A DNA stretch of 64,000 nucleotides from Mrakia gelida (GCA_024345305.1 BRON01000005.1:744001-808000); one strand, 5' to 3'. Shown: positions 26,642 to 38,714, numbered from the stretch's first letter. Notes: generated from the letters alone by a model not told the origin. Made by a program: numbers and translations.

Positions 26642-29600
26642 ATGGCTAAACGATCAAGATCCTCTTCTCCCTCCCATCCAACTTTTTCGGAAGCTCGCCC
26701 TCCCCATCCTTCCCACGACGAGCCATCTTCCTTTCCCACTCCAGAAGAGCTCGCTCTCCTTCCCCTCTACGACTTCCCTTACCGTCCCATCCCCCCAGCT
26801 TCCCTCTCAGGACTCCTTCAAGACTACGAACTACGGAGTTATCGTCTCCCTCTCGAGATTCTATCAGTCCTCCATCGACTAAGCCCAAATCCAGGCTTCC
26901 AACGAGTTGGAGAGAATCGGAACGAGAGGGAGCAGTCAGTCGTTCAACTCAAGGAATGGTTGGACAGCGTCGCATCGTGGAGGAGGGAGAGAGGCGCTAG
27001 GAGGGACGGGTGGAGGGATCCTGTAGGAGGAGAGGTCGTTGATTTTGAAACGAGACGGAGAGAAGATCTGGTTGCCCTCTGGCTCGGCAAAATCGGACCT
27101 CTTTGGGTGAGTCGTCTCACTCGCTTCGTTCCTTCTCAGCCTTCTTCGAAAGTTTGGATCTTAAAGGGCTGGGCGGACTTTTGGAAGCCATCGTTGTCTA
27201 CGAGGGCTCGAAGTTGACCGACCCATATCTTGTTGTTGACGCTCCACCCACAGCTTCATCACCTTCCCTCGCTCCTCCTGCCCACGTCCCTTTCAACGAG
27301 GAAGCTCACCCTCGCTACCCACGCTCAGTTCGAACTCGTGTACCCCAAACTCCTATCGAACTCGCTCCCCCTCCTCTCTCCTCCCTGGCGGTCAAGGCAA
27401 TTCACCGCCCTCGGAACCCTTTTCGTCGCGTCGTCTCTGGATCCTTCCAATCCCGTACCCTCTTCGTCCCTCGACCTCCCCACCTACCTCTCTCAAATCC
27501 TCACCTACATCCAGCTCGTCATCCATTCCCCAGCGGAGGTCTGGATCCGCTTCGGCTGGGTTAACTCGAAGGAGGATCGGCTGAGCTCGAAGCAACTCGC
27601 CATCGCACAGCAGCGATTGATGGGCGAGGAATCAGAGAGAGTAGGAGCCAGCATCACGCTCTATCAGTGGGAGTGGAAGTCGATGAACCATCCTCATAAG
27701 ATGTCGGGAGAGCTGGAGGAGATGCTGGAGAGGATAAGAGCCGAGGGCTTGATCGCGCTGAGTCGGTTGATTCGAGGTCAGTCTTTCTTTCATCGCTTGT
27801 AACTAAAGAATCCGTAATTTGGTAGTCGTAACTGACGTCTGCACGCTTTCACCTCGATTTCATTTCTCGTCCTCGACAGAAACGTCGTGGGAAGACGCGT
27901 CGACTTGCCTCCGTCGGATCGTCTCGAGCTCCCGCTTTTGGACGTGTCTCTCCTCTACTCGGACCTCCGATGACGACGATTCATCCTTGGGCGTGGGAAA
28001 CTCGGAGCTTCGACGAGCTGGGTGGAGACTACTGGGCGATCTCCTTTCGTTCCAGCCTGGTAAGCCTGCTTAGCCTTCGCCTCTCGACTCGCCTTCGCTC
28101 ACCACGCCTCTGCTTCGCGAGCCTCTTCGCTGACTCATCTCTCGCTTCCCCTACCCCAGAAATCATCCGTTCTAGTCTCGCAATCATCTCCTTTGCCGTT
28201 CTTCGCAACTGTTGGCTCGAGAGAGACGAGGAGACCCTCGAGACGATGTGGGAGGTCGTGCCGTCGTTTTTGCAGAGTGAGCTTTCTCTTCGCTCTACCT
28301 CCCTCTCATACGTCTTCTCCGAAGAAGCGACGCTGATATTGTCTCTCGGTATTGTCTTCTTTCTCGTCCAGCCTTCCCCGAGAGCTGGATGCTCGAACAC
28401 ACGGCGTCGCGCGACCCTCTCGATGCCTGGTCGTCCTGCAACCCCGAGAGCGACCTTCCCTGTACCTCCCGGTCGTTCGAGAACCTCCTCGCCTTGCTCC
28501 AGAGTGTTGGTACTCCAGGAAGATCTCCCGACGGGACTTCCATCCTCGTCGACGTTCTCCAAACGATACCTCGACACGTTCGTCCCCTCGTCTCGCTTCG
28601 CTTCTCTTCGTCGACGCGCTGACTTGCTCATCCTTTCCCGCCTGCCTCAGATCTTTCCTCTCGACACCCAATCAGTCCAAACCCTCTTCGACGCCCTCTG
28701 GTCCTCCTACCCATCCCTCCTCAACTCCTCTCTCCACCCAGCACCCGTCAAATCCCTCCTCTTCACGATCCAGAGCTGCAACACCTACCTTTTCGAGGCC
28801 CGTCTAGCTGAGGGGACGCAGCTTTACCTTGAAGTCCAAGTCTTCGCAGACGAGCAGGTCGAGCGATGTAGGAGGGAGGCGGCAGAGTACGTCGCCGAGG
28901 CAGGCGTGCCGAGGAAGGAAGCAGCCGCGTCGGGAGTTGGGATGGTTGTTGACGACGACGAGGAGGAGGAGTTTGAGGACTACGGGTACGACGAGGAGGA
29001 GGATGAAGAGGACGACGAGGGCGAAGAAGGAGAAGGCTTGGGCGACGTGGATGGTGATCGGTTGAGTGAAGGATCGGGAGCAGAGGAAAGGGACGAGGAG
29101 AGCTGGGATGGGGAGGAGAGGTTGGCGGTTCGAGGACGCGATCTCGCGTTTGAGCTCAAGAGTCATCGTAAGTTCACATTTTCAGCTCGGTGAGAGACAC
29201 GACCTGGATCCTGATTTCCTCTCCTCCACCTCCCCCTCTCCCACTAGCACGCCCAAATCTCGTCACTCTTCGAATCACCTCAACCCTCCCCGCCGTCGCC
29301 GTCCCATCCCTCCTCTCTCTCCTCTCTGCAACCCTCACCCTCCGCCACCTCGATCTCTCCCAACTCCCCTCCTCCTCCTACTCTCCTCCCTCCACCTCAT
29401 CCATCTTCCAGCTCTTCACCCACTTCCTCTCCGAATCCTCAACCTCCTCAATTCATCATCTCTCCCTCCCTCCCTCCCCCTCCTCCACCCCACCCTTCCT
29501 CGAATTGTCCCTCATCTCCCTCCTCACCCTCGACCGCTCAGGCCTCGAGTACCTCGACCTCCGAGGAACCTCAACCTTCACCACCGAAGAATCCCTCACC

Positions 29601-30020
29601 CAACTCGTCGATACCATCGAAGACTCCAACACCACCCTCCAAATGCTCTGGCTCGACCCTCGCGCTCGATGGACGAACACTCCGCTCAGCTACCTTCGGG
29701 ATCGACTCAACGACGCGCTGAGCAAGAATCGAGCGAGGAGGAAGCTTTGTCAGGCCACGGCGCTGAGGTTGGTGGGGAGGTTTCGGGCGATGCTTTGTTT
29801 GGATCGATCGGGAGGACGCGTCGAGAGAGGAAGGTTGGAGTCGCTTCCGACGGAGGTGTTGAGGGAGATCCTGCGGTATACGTCTAGCTCGGGGCTGAGT
29901 AGGAGGCAGGTGGGGAGGGTTATGAGCTGGGCGGAGGAGAGAGGGACGTTGGTGGAGGGTGGGTTGTCGAGAGAGTTTTTGGAGAGGGTGGATTGTTGGA
30001 AGTTTGAGCTGGACGGGTAG
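26642..30020 (+). CDS. Large helical protein with acidic insert and C-terminal LRR-like region, function unknown
   Basis: I do not recognise the family. The start is MAKRSRSSSPSHP at 26642. Exon 1 ends LVALWLGKIGPLW and splices to LHHLPSLLLPTSLSTRK after about 158 nt. A helical region follows (QFTALGTLFVASSLD, YLSQILTYIQLVIHS, 27390-27540). Then come ETSWEDASTCLRRIV (27881) and EIIRSSLAIISFAVLRNCWL (28160). The next readable parts are SWMLEHTASRDPLDAW (28385) and TQSVQTLFDALWSSYPSLL (28670). A strongly acidic segment (28945-29100) precedes the last intron (about 29172-29248), which restores the frame into PNLVTLRIT and LRHLDLSQLP. These and SGLEYLDLRGTSTF (29540) look like leucine-rich repeats. 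The tail has LESLPTEVLREILRYTSS, an F-box-like helix at the C-terminus. A role in protein-protein binding, possibly ubiquitin ligase related, is inference only. The stop is at 30018-30020. Confidence 0.7.
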
Positions 30021-30569
30021 TCTAGGGTTTCGAGGGGGTGGTATCTAGTGATATCTACTTTGGTATGGCTTGTCTGGCTGCTTGTTTCGTCGGTAGTCGG
30101 GCTTTCGGGCGAGGTCGAACGTGTCGAAGTGGGATTGAAGGAGAGGGCGACTCGAGCTCGACTTCGGACTTCTCGCCTTGCTCGACGAATACGTGCAGCG
30201 GGAGAGAGGCAGACGGAAAGCTCTCTCGGTCTCACGAGAGTAAAATGGTGGAAGGAGAGAGCGAGAGAGCTCCTGGAAGGGAAGAAAGGGAGGGGAGCGA
30301 GCTCGAAGGGAGGGAGGGAAGCTGGTGTCTTCTTGGCGAGAAGAGCTCGAGGTTCCGCACAACGAAGATATCCTCACTCGACGAAGGAAGTTTGGTGCAT
30401 GCACGCATGCCGCCTTCGGCCCAGAAGAGCTGAAAGGAGAGGCGGGAGAGTGAGAAGAAGAGACGGAGGGAAGGAGACCCTCGAGCTCGCACAATTTCAA
30501 GCTGAGCTCAACAACGGACTCGTACAACATGCCTATCCCAAGACCCAGCAGAAACCCAGCGAGCCCAAA
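30021..30569. other. Convergent 3' region
   Basis: These 549 bases lie between two stop codons on opposite strands and probably hold both 3' UTRs. Purine-rich stretches (30240-30320, 30430-30480) are visible. No convincing exon, RNA gene or repeat. Confidence 0.5.
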
Positions 30570-31163
30570 CTACTCCCAGATCTTCTTAGCCTTATCTCGT
30601 TTCAGCTGATGAATCCAACACGAAACCCAAAGTCAGTCTCTACAGACAACGAGAACGAAAGAAACGAAACCAGTCGAGCTGACCTTCCTCCCCTCAACCT
30701 CCTTCGCCTTAAACTCCAACTTCTCCGCAAACTCAGCTCCCCTCTCGAGGGCTTTCGAGTTCCTCTTCTTCTGCTTCGTACTCGCTTTGGCCTTCACCGA
30801 TCCTGCTCCTCTTGGCGACTTCTTGGCTTTAGCGTCGAGGGAGGATTCCGAGCCTGAAGCTGAAGCTGCCGCGAGAGCTGCTCGAGCAGCCTGTTTCTGG
30901 AGTTGTTTCTTGTGAGGAGCGACGTGGGGTTGGGCTGCTGTTGGTGGGAGATGAGCGGTGGAGCGGAAGGGGATGATTTCTTCGACTTTGTCTGTTAGGT
31001 GCACTCGGGGAGTAGAGGATTCTGGAGAGAGAACGAGAGGGAGGAGAGGTGAGCTCTGCTTCTTCGGTTTGGACGGCTCTCGTTTGGTTCGAAGGCGCAT
31101 ACAGAGAGCGGACGATGACTCACTTCCGATGGCTGTGGAGGAGAGGATGTTGGTAAGAGTCAT
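30570..31163 (-). CDS. Small Lys/Ala-rich basic protein, function unknown
   Basis: Three exons. The start ATG is at 31161-31163 (MTLTNILSSTAIG). A phase-1 intron leads to KSSTPRVHLTDKVEEIIPFR, then TAAQPHVAPHKKQLQKQAAR. A Ser/Lys-rich stretch follows (KAKKSPRGAGSVKAKAS). A basic/acidic helix comes next (KQKKRNSKALERGAEFAEKL, then EFKAKEVEGRK). After a second intron with a CTGAC branch site the protein ends LKRDKAKKIWE, with TAG at 30570-30572. The total is about 150 residues. Composition suggests a nuclear or nucleolar protein. No named family is recognised. The open frame extends upstream on the minus strand, but Met 31163 sits just after a typical pyrimidine-rich leader and gives a compact product. 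Confidence 0.65.
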
Positions 31164-31970
31164 GGTGACGGAGAGAAAGGCGGTGAGAGGGAGGCTGTTG
31201 GGCGTTGGGAGAACAAGCGAGAGGGAGAGGAGCGAGAGCTGAGAGCAAGCGCGAGGAAACGTTCGAGTTGAATGACGAGGGTTTCGACGTGTTTCTGGTA
31301 GAGAAAAGTGATATTTTTGACGTGGAATCAGCATCGGAGAGTGCGATAGAACTATCAGCGAAAACTTGCACGAGAGAAAATTATCGGGGGCTTGTTTTTT
31401 TCTTGTTGAATGACTCCTCTTCTCCCTCTCCCTCTTGAAGCCCTTGAAAAACGTCTTCGCCTGCTTCTCGCCGACACCCATCCTCCAAAACCTCCTCTTC
31501 CTACTTCTCCCCCTTCTTTCGAAGCCGGCCCTTTCGAAGGTCCCCCTCTGCTTAGCAGTAAACCACCCAGCCCAAGGCTCTTTTCCTTCGTCGCCCCCAA
31601 CAAGGAAACTTCCCTTCAACGTTCGCGAGACCTTCATTGGTTCTACCGTCCTCCCCCCTCGATCCTTCCTTCGCCCTCGCATACAAGGAATCTTCAAACA
31701 CTTCTTACATCGATACATCCCCTCCCCACCCAACTCGTAAAGAAATCCCCATCCTCAGACTTTAACTAGTCCTCGATACAAACCCAAAGCTCGCTTCGCC
31801 CCCCTTCGCCAGCACCCCCTCCTCCTTCCACCACTCCTTCCTCCCTTCGACCTTCCCTCCCTCCCTCTCTCTCTCTCCTCTACACGGTCGTACCCCGTCC
31901 AATCCTTCCAGCTATTACAGGAAGGTCTCAGGGTCGCTCGTTTCTCCCCTCCCAACTCCCCCACCAACAC
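31164..31970. promoter_or_regulatory. Divergent promoter region
   Basis: These 807 bases separate the small basic protein gene (minus) from the cyclin-like gene (plus). The right part (31790-31970) is pyrimidine-rich and leads into the ATG at 31971. Long open frames here are low-complexity and overlap on both strands. I find no credible gene. Confidence 0.5.
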
Positions 31971-34391
31971 ATGACAGTTCCTTCCAACGTCGGAGTCCAC
32001 TCCGTCCACTCCCTCGCTTCCTCCTCGCCCAACTCCCCCTCCTCCGCCTTCTCCCACTCGACCCACTACGGAGCGTTCAAGCCAGTCGCACCCAAGGCTT
32101 CAGCACTCCCTCCTCCCAACTTCGCCGCTCGACGAGCTTCCATGGGAGCCCAAGCTCAGCTCCAAGCTCAACCCTCCAACCTCGCGCTCGCCCCTCTCCA
32201 CCACCGACAAGAAAAGGCACCGCAGTCGGTCGTCCACGAGGAACTCTACGAGGACGAGGATCCTTACGAGGAGGAGCAGTCCTACAACGAGATTCAGCAG
32301 CAGCAACAGCAGCAGCGAGTCCTCGGAGGTGGATGCTGGGAGTCTCAGGGAGAACCCATGGTCGCCGCCAGCTCGCCTTGGTCGGATCGATCAGAGTACG
32401 AGTCGGACGAACTCGAGGAGTACGAGGAGGAGGAGAGCTTCGATGGTCCTCTCAAGGATCAGTACAGAGGAAGGGCTTGGAGTCAAGGTCAGGAGCAGCA
32501 GCAGCCCATCGGGGTCGGAAGGACTGGAGGATGGTCGGAGCCTCCCGCCTCGGATGTCGCGTACGACTCGAGGGGGACCTCCAACGCGTCGATGTTCGAT
32601 CAACAACAGCATCAACAGCAGCAGTCCAACCAGTACCAGCAGCAGCAGTACCAGCAGCAACAGGCTCCTCCTCCCGCTCCCTCCAGGGACCTCGATCGAC
32701 TCTTCCACGGTCTTCGACTTCCCGTCCCCAACCAGCAGCAACAAGCTTCCTACCAACCTCAGGTCGTCGTTCCTCCGGTCGTCAAGGCTCCCGTCCTCCC
32801 TCCTCCCGCTCCTACCGCCGCTTCCTCCCTCGTCCTCGCTCCCTTCCTCACCGAAGCCGTTTGGTCGCTCCTCCTGAACCCTTTCGCCTCCCACGCGTCG
32901 GACAGGGACTCGGCCGCCGTCGTTTCGGATGGACATGGATACGAGAGAGTCAGTGGTGGAGACTTTGGTGGACGAGACGAGTACTGGCCAGTCACTCCTC
33001 CTACCGCTAGGAACGGAGGAGGAGTCTCTCAGGGTGGATGGAGGAACGTCAAGGCTGCTGCTTGGGAAGACGAGAGGTGGTCAAAGTCAGTTTCCTTTCC
33101 CTTCTCGACGCGTCCCCACCTTTACCTCTCGTCTCGTCGCGCATATACTGATTCTCTCTCCTCCTTCTCCTTCCTCTCCATCAGCGATCCCTACTCCCCT
33201 CACAGCAACCAGCTCCAAACCCCTCCCGCTCTCACTCTTGACGACTTCTCGTCCTCTCCTTACCAACCCGCTCCTCCCGCCCTTCGACGAAACCCTTACA
33301 TGCTCTCGACCTCGGCTCCTCCTACCTCCTTCACTCGATTCGCCCACCAGACCCTCGCTCAGACGCTCATCCAGCCCACCGGAGTGATGCTCGCGCTTTG
33401 GTACATCAGCAGGTCGCCTATCCACGAGGGAGGAGGAGAGGAGGGAAGGAAGTTCAGGGACGCTTTGAGGAACTGTGGAGACGGTGCGACTGGAGAGGAG
33501 ATTGCGAAGAGGGTTTTGACCTTGAGTCTGGCTTGGGCCAACAAGTGGTTGGAGGATAACACGTACACGAACCGATCCTGGTGAGTTCTCTTTCCTTCGC
33601 CTCGTTTCCTCGACCTCGACGCGTCGATCCTCGTCACTGACTCGCTTCCTCTCTTCCTTCCTTCTCACAGGTCCGACGTCACTCGAATCCCCATCGCTGA
33701 GATCAACAACCTCGAGCTTCTCGCTCTCTCGACCATGTCCTTCGACCTCTCCGTCTCTGTCACCGAGTGGGCCACCTGGATCAACCGACTCTACACCTCC
33801 ACCGACGACTCGGTCGTTCGATCGGCTCTCGTCGAGATGTCCGACTCCCTCGCCTCGGCCGAGCACAAGAGGTCGTTCGAACCACGAGGAAGGGACTACA
33901 AGGACGTTCAAGCCGCTCAGAAGGTCTCCGTCGTCGAGGCCATGGACGTCTCTCCCGTCAGGATCGAGACTCCCGTTCGACCTGCCGTCGTCGTCGCTCC
34001 CTCGACCTGGGGAACCGGATATTCGTCCTCCTCGTCGTCGATGAACTCGACCGCTTCGTCCATCCCCAGGAAGTCGCTCTCCTCCACTTCCCACACCAAC
34101 ATCTGGGGAGAGTTCGGTCAGCAACAGAGGTCGTCGTCCATCACCGGCTACAACCACCTCCACCACCCTCAGCAGCAACGACACTCCCTCGCTCAGTCGT
34201 ACAACAACGGATCCTACGCCTCCTCGAGGTCGTCCCGAGCATCCATGTCGTCCTACTACAACGCGTCCGCCGCCCGAGGAAACGGAGTCACCCTCCCTTC
34301 CGTCCAGCAGGGCTTCGGCACTCGAGGATGGGAGATGATGGGAACAGGAGGAGGAATGGTGCCCATGGCCCAGACCACCACCTGCTGGTAG
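31971..34391 (+). CDS. Pho85-type cyclin-like protein (Clg1/Pcl-like) with polyglutamine tracts
   Basis: The start is MTVPSNVGVHSVHS at 31971. The N-terminal half is low-complexity. It has an acidic Glu/Tyr stretch (ELYEDEDPYEEEQSYNE, 32240-32290) and CAG/CAA-encoded Gln runs (32293-32315, 32603-32665). The cyclin box is split by two introns. The first part is PTSFTRFAHQTLAQTLIQP, GVMLALWYISRSPIHE and RVLTLSLAWANKWLEDN (33330-33560), then TYTNRSW. After the second intron (33583-33670) comes SDVTRIPIAEINNLELLAL, then STMSFDLSVSVTEWATWINR (33670-33785). The patterns NTYTNRSW, EINNLE and EW..W are typical of fungal Pcl/Clg1 cyclins that partner Pho85-like CDKs (family knowledge). The Ser-rich tail ends MAQTTTCW at 34391. 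The precise subfamily is uncertain. Confidence 0.78.
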
Positions 34392-35625
34392 AGGAGTAGT
34401 TGGAGGAGTAGGAGGAGGAGGAGGAAGAAGGAAGGAGGAGGATTAACAGGAGAAGGAGGAGTGAGAAAGGAGGGATCAAGTCGCGTGGAGTCGAGCAGTT
34501 CAAAGTCGTCGTCGTCGTCGTTCGGTCGTTCATTCGACCACCCATCCCGGAATCAAAGCCACTCCCTCATGGAACGAACGATCAATCAACAACACCAGCA
34601 GCTACTCTCTCACTCTCGGAATGGATCGCCTCAAGTAAACTCGGAAAACTCCCAAAAAAAAAAACAGTTCTAGGTCACGTCGGCTTCTCGGTTTTCTTTC
34701 CCACCTTCCGCTTTTTTGATACGTCCTTATTTTCTCTTCTTCTCTTCTTTGACTCGCTTCTTTCTCTTCTTCTTTTCCCCATTACGTCTAGACAAGTTCG
34801 TTCGCTCTTCCCTCCCTCATCCCTTTGACCATTCGAACCGCTTCCCTCTCGCTCACGTCTTCCTTTCCCCCCTTTCCTTTTCACCCCACCCTTACATTAG
34901 TTCCTTCTCGTTTTTTGAATCAGTGCTCGCGTTTCGGCTCTCCCTTCTCCCTTTTCTCTTCCTTAACGACCCCTCCACCCATCTCTCACCTCCTACCTAC
35001 CACCCCTCCCTTAAAAATCGCGTCTCGAACAAGCTTGCTTTTTTCGACGTCGCTTCCCCCCTCCCCTCCCCTCCCCTTCTCTCTCTCTACTCGCCCGTGC
35101 TCCCTCCCCCCCTCTGATTTGCACTCTTCACGCTCCTTTCCTATAGTAGCTTAAAATGGTCTCTTCTCTCTCTCTCTCTCTCTCTTTTTACATAGCTTCA
35201 AAGAACTCCCAACCTCTCTTGTTTACAACCCGTCTTTCTACTCCCCTGCCACCCCGTCTTTCTCTTCTTTTTCTTTTGCTTTCTTTTTTGCTTTTTTTGA
35301 TCCCAGTAGTAGCTGCGTCTCGATTTGCTTACTCACCTACGTGCAGTTCGATCGATGTGTGTGCTGGAGAAACGACCTCGACGACGCGACGCGCGAGCGA
35401 GCGAGAGAGGAAGAGAGACGAGGAAGGAGATTCGTAGACTCGAGTGATGAGCTGAGCGTGTGTCAGACGGAAAGAAGAGGTATACGCGTCTTGCAGCATG
35501 AATGTAAGAACTGAGGAAAGAGGATGAAGAGTGCCATAGATCGAACACACCCGCGCTCAGCGCGTCGTCGTTCTTCGTTCCCAGCTCGACACCAAAGCCT
35601 TCCTCCGCCCATCCCAGCCACCTCG
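34392..35625. other. Long convergent intergenic region, purine block then pyrimidine block
   Basis: This is the largest gene-free gap (1.2 kb), between two convergent stops. A GGA/GAA purine block directly follows the cyclin-like stop (34390-34475). From about 34680 to 35330 the plus strand is almost all C and T, including a TC microsatellite at 35161-35184 and T runs near 35265-35300. Some open frames exist but are composition-driven. It may hold long 3' UTRs. I see no tRNA or element. Confidence 0.55.
35161..35184. repeat. TC dinucleotide microsatellite
   Basis: A run of CT/TC units, with one interruption near its start, inside a longer pyrimidine-rich stretch. Confidence 0.9.
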
Positions 35626-36957
35626 TCAGAGATCCAAAGGGCCCCATTCGACGACGAAGCAGGTCTTCTTGTGCTTCTTCCAGTGAGCTCGTTGGTGTTC
35701 TGGAAGAAAGAGAGAGAGAGAAAGGAAGAGAGAGGAGTCGAGGGTGGACGCGTCAGTCAGCGCCTCGTTCGAGCGGTGTACAGCGAGCTGAAGAGAGGCA
35801 AACCTTTGCTGCAGTACCGAACGGTTTGACACTGCGTTTGAGGCAAAGAAGGAGGAGGGTTCAGCCCGCTGGGTGGGGTAAAGGAGGTCGCGACCGAGAT
35901 TGAACGAACTCTTCCACAAGCCATCATCTGTGCCATCGCCTCCGTCGACTCAAATTTACACTGTCCCTCCACTTCACCTGACGCTTCGCAGCAGAACCAA
36001 GATAGATGAGGCCTAGGAGGGGTCGTCAGGTACTCGTATTTGACCTCTCGCAACGGTTTGCTCGGTTGAAGGAGGTAGGTGAGAAGAGACTCCAACCTCG
36101 ACGCTTGACCCTTCATCGTCTTGATCCTCTCGCCTAACGACCCCTTAGCTTCTGGGAGAGCTTGTATATCGTCGCAGACGTTTCGAATGGAGCGACCGAT
36201 GTGGAGGGAAGTCGAAGGAGTGGGGAAGGGAGGGGAGGAACGAAGGTCGACGTCGAGGTCGGGGAGATGGAGGAGGATTCGAGAGAGCATGGTCCAGCAG
36301 ACCGAGTGCATGAGCTCAAAGGCAAGGTTCTTCTCTGCGAGATTCTGAAGAGGAATGAGCGAAGGAAGACGTGGTCAGCGTTGGGATCGCGTTTGACCGG
36401 GAGAGAAGATCGAGGTCGGCACGACGAAGCTCACCAAACCTCCCTTGAGTTCCGACTTGATTCCGAGTAGGACGAGCTCTGTATGTTGCTGGACGATGGT
36501 TCCGCTCGACATGAGCTCCAAAAGTCGAGCGAAGAGAAGTTTGACCTTCTCCAAGGGAGCTTGTCGAATCCATCGCTCGAAGTACCAGGATTCGAGGAAG
36601 TGATGAGCCATGGACAACTCCTCGAAGACGACGCTCGGCGACTTGAGTCGAGAGAGGAGGAGGTCCAGGAAACGGTCGAGGTACTTGCTACCAAATTTGG
36701 CTCGGAAGAGTCGCTGAGCAGCGACGTTGTCTTGATGGGCAGAGATTCGAGCGATGTCGGCGTGGATTTTGTCGTGCTGAGACGGTCAAAGACGAGACGA
36801 GACGAGACGCTCAGCTCGAGACTCGTTGATCCTGTGTGGTGCTCTAGGCTCTGAGCTCCTCGACACTCACTATGTCGAGAGCATCGTTGAGGTTGGCCTC
36901 CTGTTCATCCTCCGATCCGAAAAGGGCGTTCGCGAGCCTATCGACGTCGGCGTCCAT
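35626..36957 (-). CDS. MYND zinc finger protein, function unknown
   Basis: The start ATG is at 36955-36957 (MDADVDRLANALFGSEDEQE), followed by an intron and a helical middle region (ILLHLPDLDVDLRS and related, 36170-36310). The MYND finger is at the C-terminus and split over exons. WFCCEASGEVEGQC and MACGR splice to CQTVRYCSK. That splices in turn to EHQRAHWKKHKKTC (about 35645-35990). Seven of the eight metal ligands fit the MYND pattern (C-x2-C, YCS, H, C). The cysteine of the usual YCSxxC is His here, a change I have seen in other basidiomycete MYND proteins. The protein ends FVVEWGPLDL at 35626. MYND fingers bind proline-rich partners. The helical part resembles no named family to me. Confidence 0.78.
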
Positions 36958-37249
36958 GGTGAGAGAAGTAGGGATGGGGAGGGGGAAGGGGTGGGATGCG
37001 AGATCGAGACGAGAGATGGGTCGTTCGAGGATGGGGTTCGATCTCTGAGACGTCTCGAGCTGGAAAGATGAAGATTTGGAAGGGATAGGTGCTGAGGTGA
37101 AAAAGGGCTTTCTTTGATTGATGGGGTCGAGCGAAAGGAAGGCGTCGACCCTCCTTTCTCCTCCGACCACGTTCTACTCCTCCCACCAACTTCTCAAGAC
37201 GAATCGCATCCTCTCCTCGTACAGCCTCGCATCTCCTCCTTCGCCTCCC
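36958..37249. promoter_or_regulatory. Short divergent promoter
   Basis: 292 bases between the MYND gene start and the F-box-like gene start. An open frame on the plus strand begins at 37118, but I treat Met 37250 as the start because it opens the Ser/Thr-rich leader. Confidence 0.45.
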
Positions 37250-38714
37250 ATGTCAATTTCACCTTCCCCAGCTCAAGAAGGGATCTCGGAAGCCTCGACG
37301 GCCACCACCATCGATCTCTCCTCCCTCTCCTCCTCCCTTCCTTCCCTCGACTCTTCCAGCCTTCTTGGAACCGATTCTGCACTCGTGCTGCCTCAGGACG
37401 GAGTCCTCCCAGGTCAGTGTTCTCTCTCTCATGATCTTGAACAAGAGGGAGGGGGACGGTAGAGGAGACGGAAGGAGGGGAGAACTCAACTTCCCCTTGC
37501 TGACTTCTCCTTCCCTCTCTCCCTCTTCTTCTTCTGCTTCTGCAGTCCCCCTCGAAGTCCTCGAACGAATCATTCAATACACCTTCCTCCAACGAGCAAC
37601 CCTTGCCCCGTCCTCCGATCCCTATCCTCTTCGAAACACAACCCATCTCCTGCTGGTCTCCAAGGGCTTCCGCGAGCTTTGCCTCCCCTTCTTCTTCGAG
37701 CACCTCCTCATCGCTCGTCCCTCCGACTACGCTACCTTCTTCGATCCTCAGAAGGGGATCTTCGTCGTAGGAGAGGAAGGGAGGAGAAGATGGAGCTTCG
37801 TCAAGGCTCTGGGAATCGCTTGGATGGTCGAACCTCCCTCCGCCTTCCCTCGCGTCGACGGACACTCCCGGTCTTGGATCGTCCCTCTCCTCGCTCCCCA
37901 AGGTACTCTACCCCGAACCATCGCGTTTCTAAATCAAGGAGGTCAAGACTCTCCTACGCTCGAACCCGAAATCGACGCGCTGGACCTGGCCCTCGACGAC
38001 AGCGGAACTCGAGCTCGCGCGCTCGCACAGATGGACCGAGCCTTCCAGCAGTCGACCTACTTCGCCGGCGGCGGTCGCCGAATGGAGGAGTGGTCTCAGG
38101 CGACGTTTGGACGAACGGTCAAGGAGGAGAGAAGCCTTCGCGTCACCCAACAGGCGCTGGAATCCGTTCTCGACGCTCGAGCCGCCTTCCACGCCGAGTT
38201 CGCTCCCCTCGGATCCCCCTTCCTCTTCCGACTATCGGACTGCGAACAACACTTCCACCATCTCTTCTCCGTCGTCTCCAAAATGGACCCAGTTCCTTTC
38301 GCCTCCCTCTTCTTCCAACGAAACCCGAACTACCCTCCCGCGGACGAACATCTCCTCGTCGCCCTGTTCGCGAAGCTTCGAAGTCGCATGAAGCTGGTCA
38401 CCGTCCAGATCTCAGAATATTCGACGAAGGAGATCCCTCTGTTCCTCCAGAAGTTGTTCGTCGGGCGGGAGAAGGGGATGTGGTGTTACGTGTTGAACTC
38501 GGGGAATCACCTCTGCATCGTTCCGAAGCTGGTGAGCTTCCTTTCCGTCTTCCCTTCCCCCGATACCACTCTACCTCGCCGGGATTCTGACTTTGTTTTG
38601 GTCTCCTCTTCTCCACAGCTCTTTGAGAAATACCCAACTCGCTTTCGTCCCATCCCCACGTCGAAGGAGCAGGAGCTGCAATGGAGAGGTCCCGTCGTCG
38701 CCGAGAGTGCTTAG
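37250..38714 (+). CDS. F-box-like protein, relative of the gene at 25208-26257
   Basis: The start is MSISPSPAQEGISEAS at 37250, with an in-frame Met at 37118 as an alternative. After one intron (37412-37544) comes the F-box-like segment VPLEVLERIIQYTFLQRA (37545). LLLVSKGFRELCLPFFFEHL (37649) follows. Then FFDPQKGIFVVGEEG and RRRWSFVKALGIAWM align by eye with QFLDPTEGLLIGDGEE and RRRSWVRKLSFARG of the protein at 25208-26257. Further blocks are FAPLGSPFLFRLSDCEQHFH (38200) and MKLVTVQISEYSTKEIPLF (38390). A last intron (about 38531-38618) precedes LFEKYPTRFRPIPTSKEQEL and the stop at 38714. Presumed adaptor of an SCF-type ubiquitin ligase; target unknown. A lineage-expanded family in this fungus is likely. 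Confidence 0.72.

Noticed and set aside
33087..34184. 365-codon antisense open frame in the cyclin-like gene
   Set aside because: It covers the cyclin box and Ser-rich tail of the plus-strand gene. Composition is Val/Gly/Arg/Ser shadow.
35645..35720. Histidine in place of a MYND cysteine (YCSKEHQ) as a broken zinc finger
   Set aside because: His can ligate zinc, and YCS-x-EHQ variants occur in other basidiomycete MYND proteins, so it is not clear damage.
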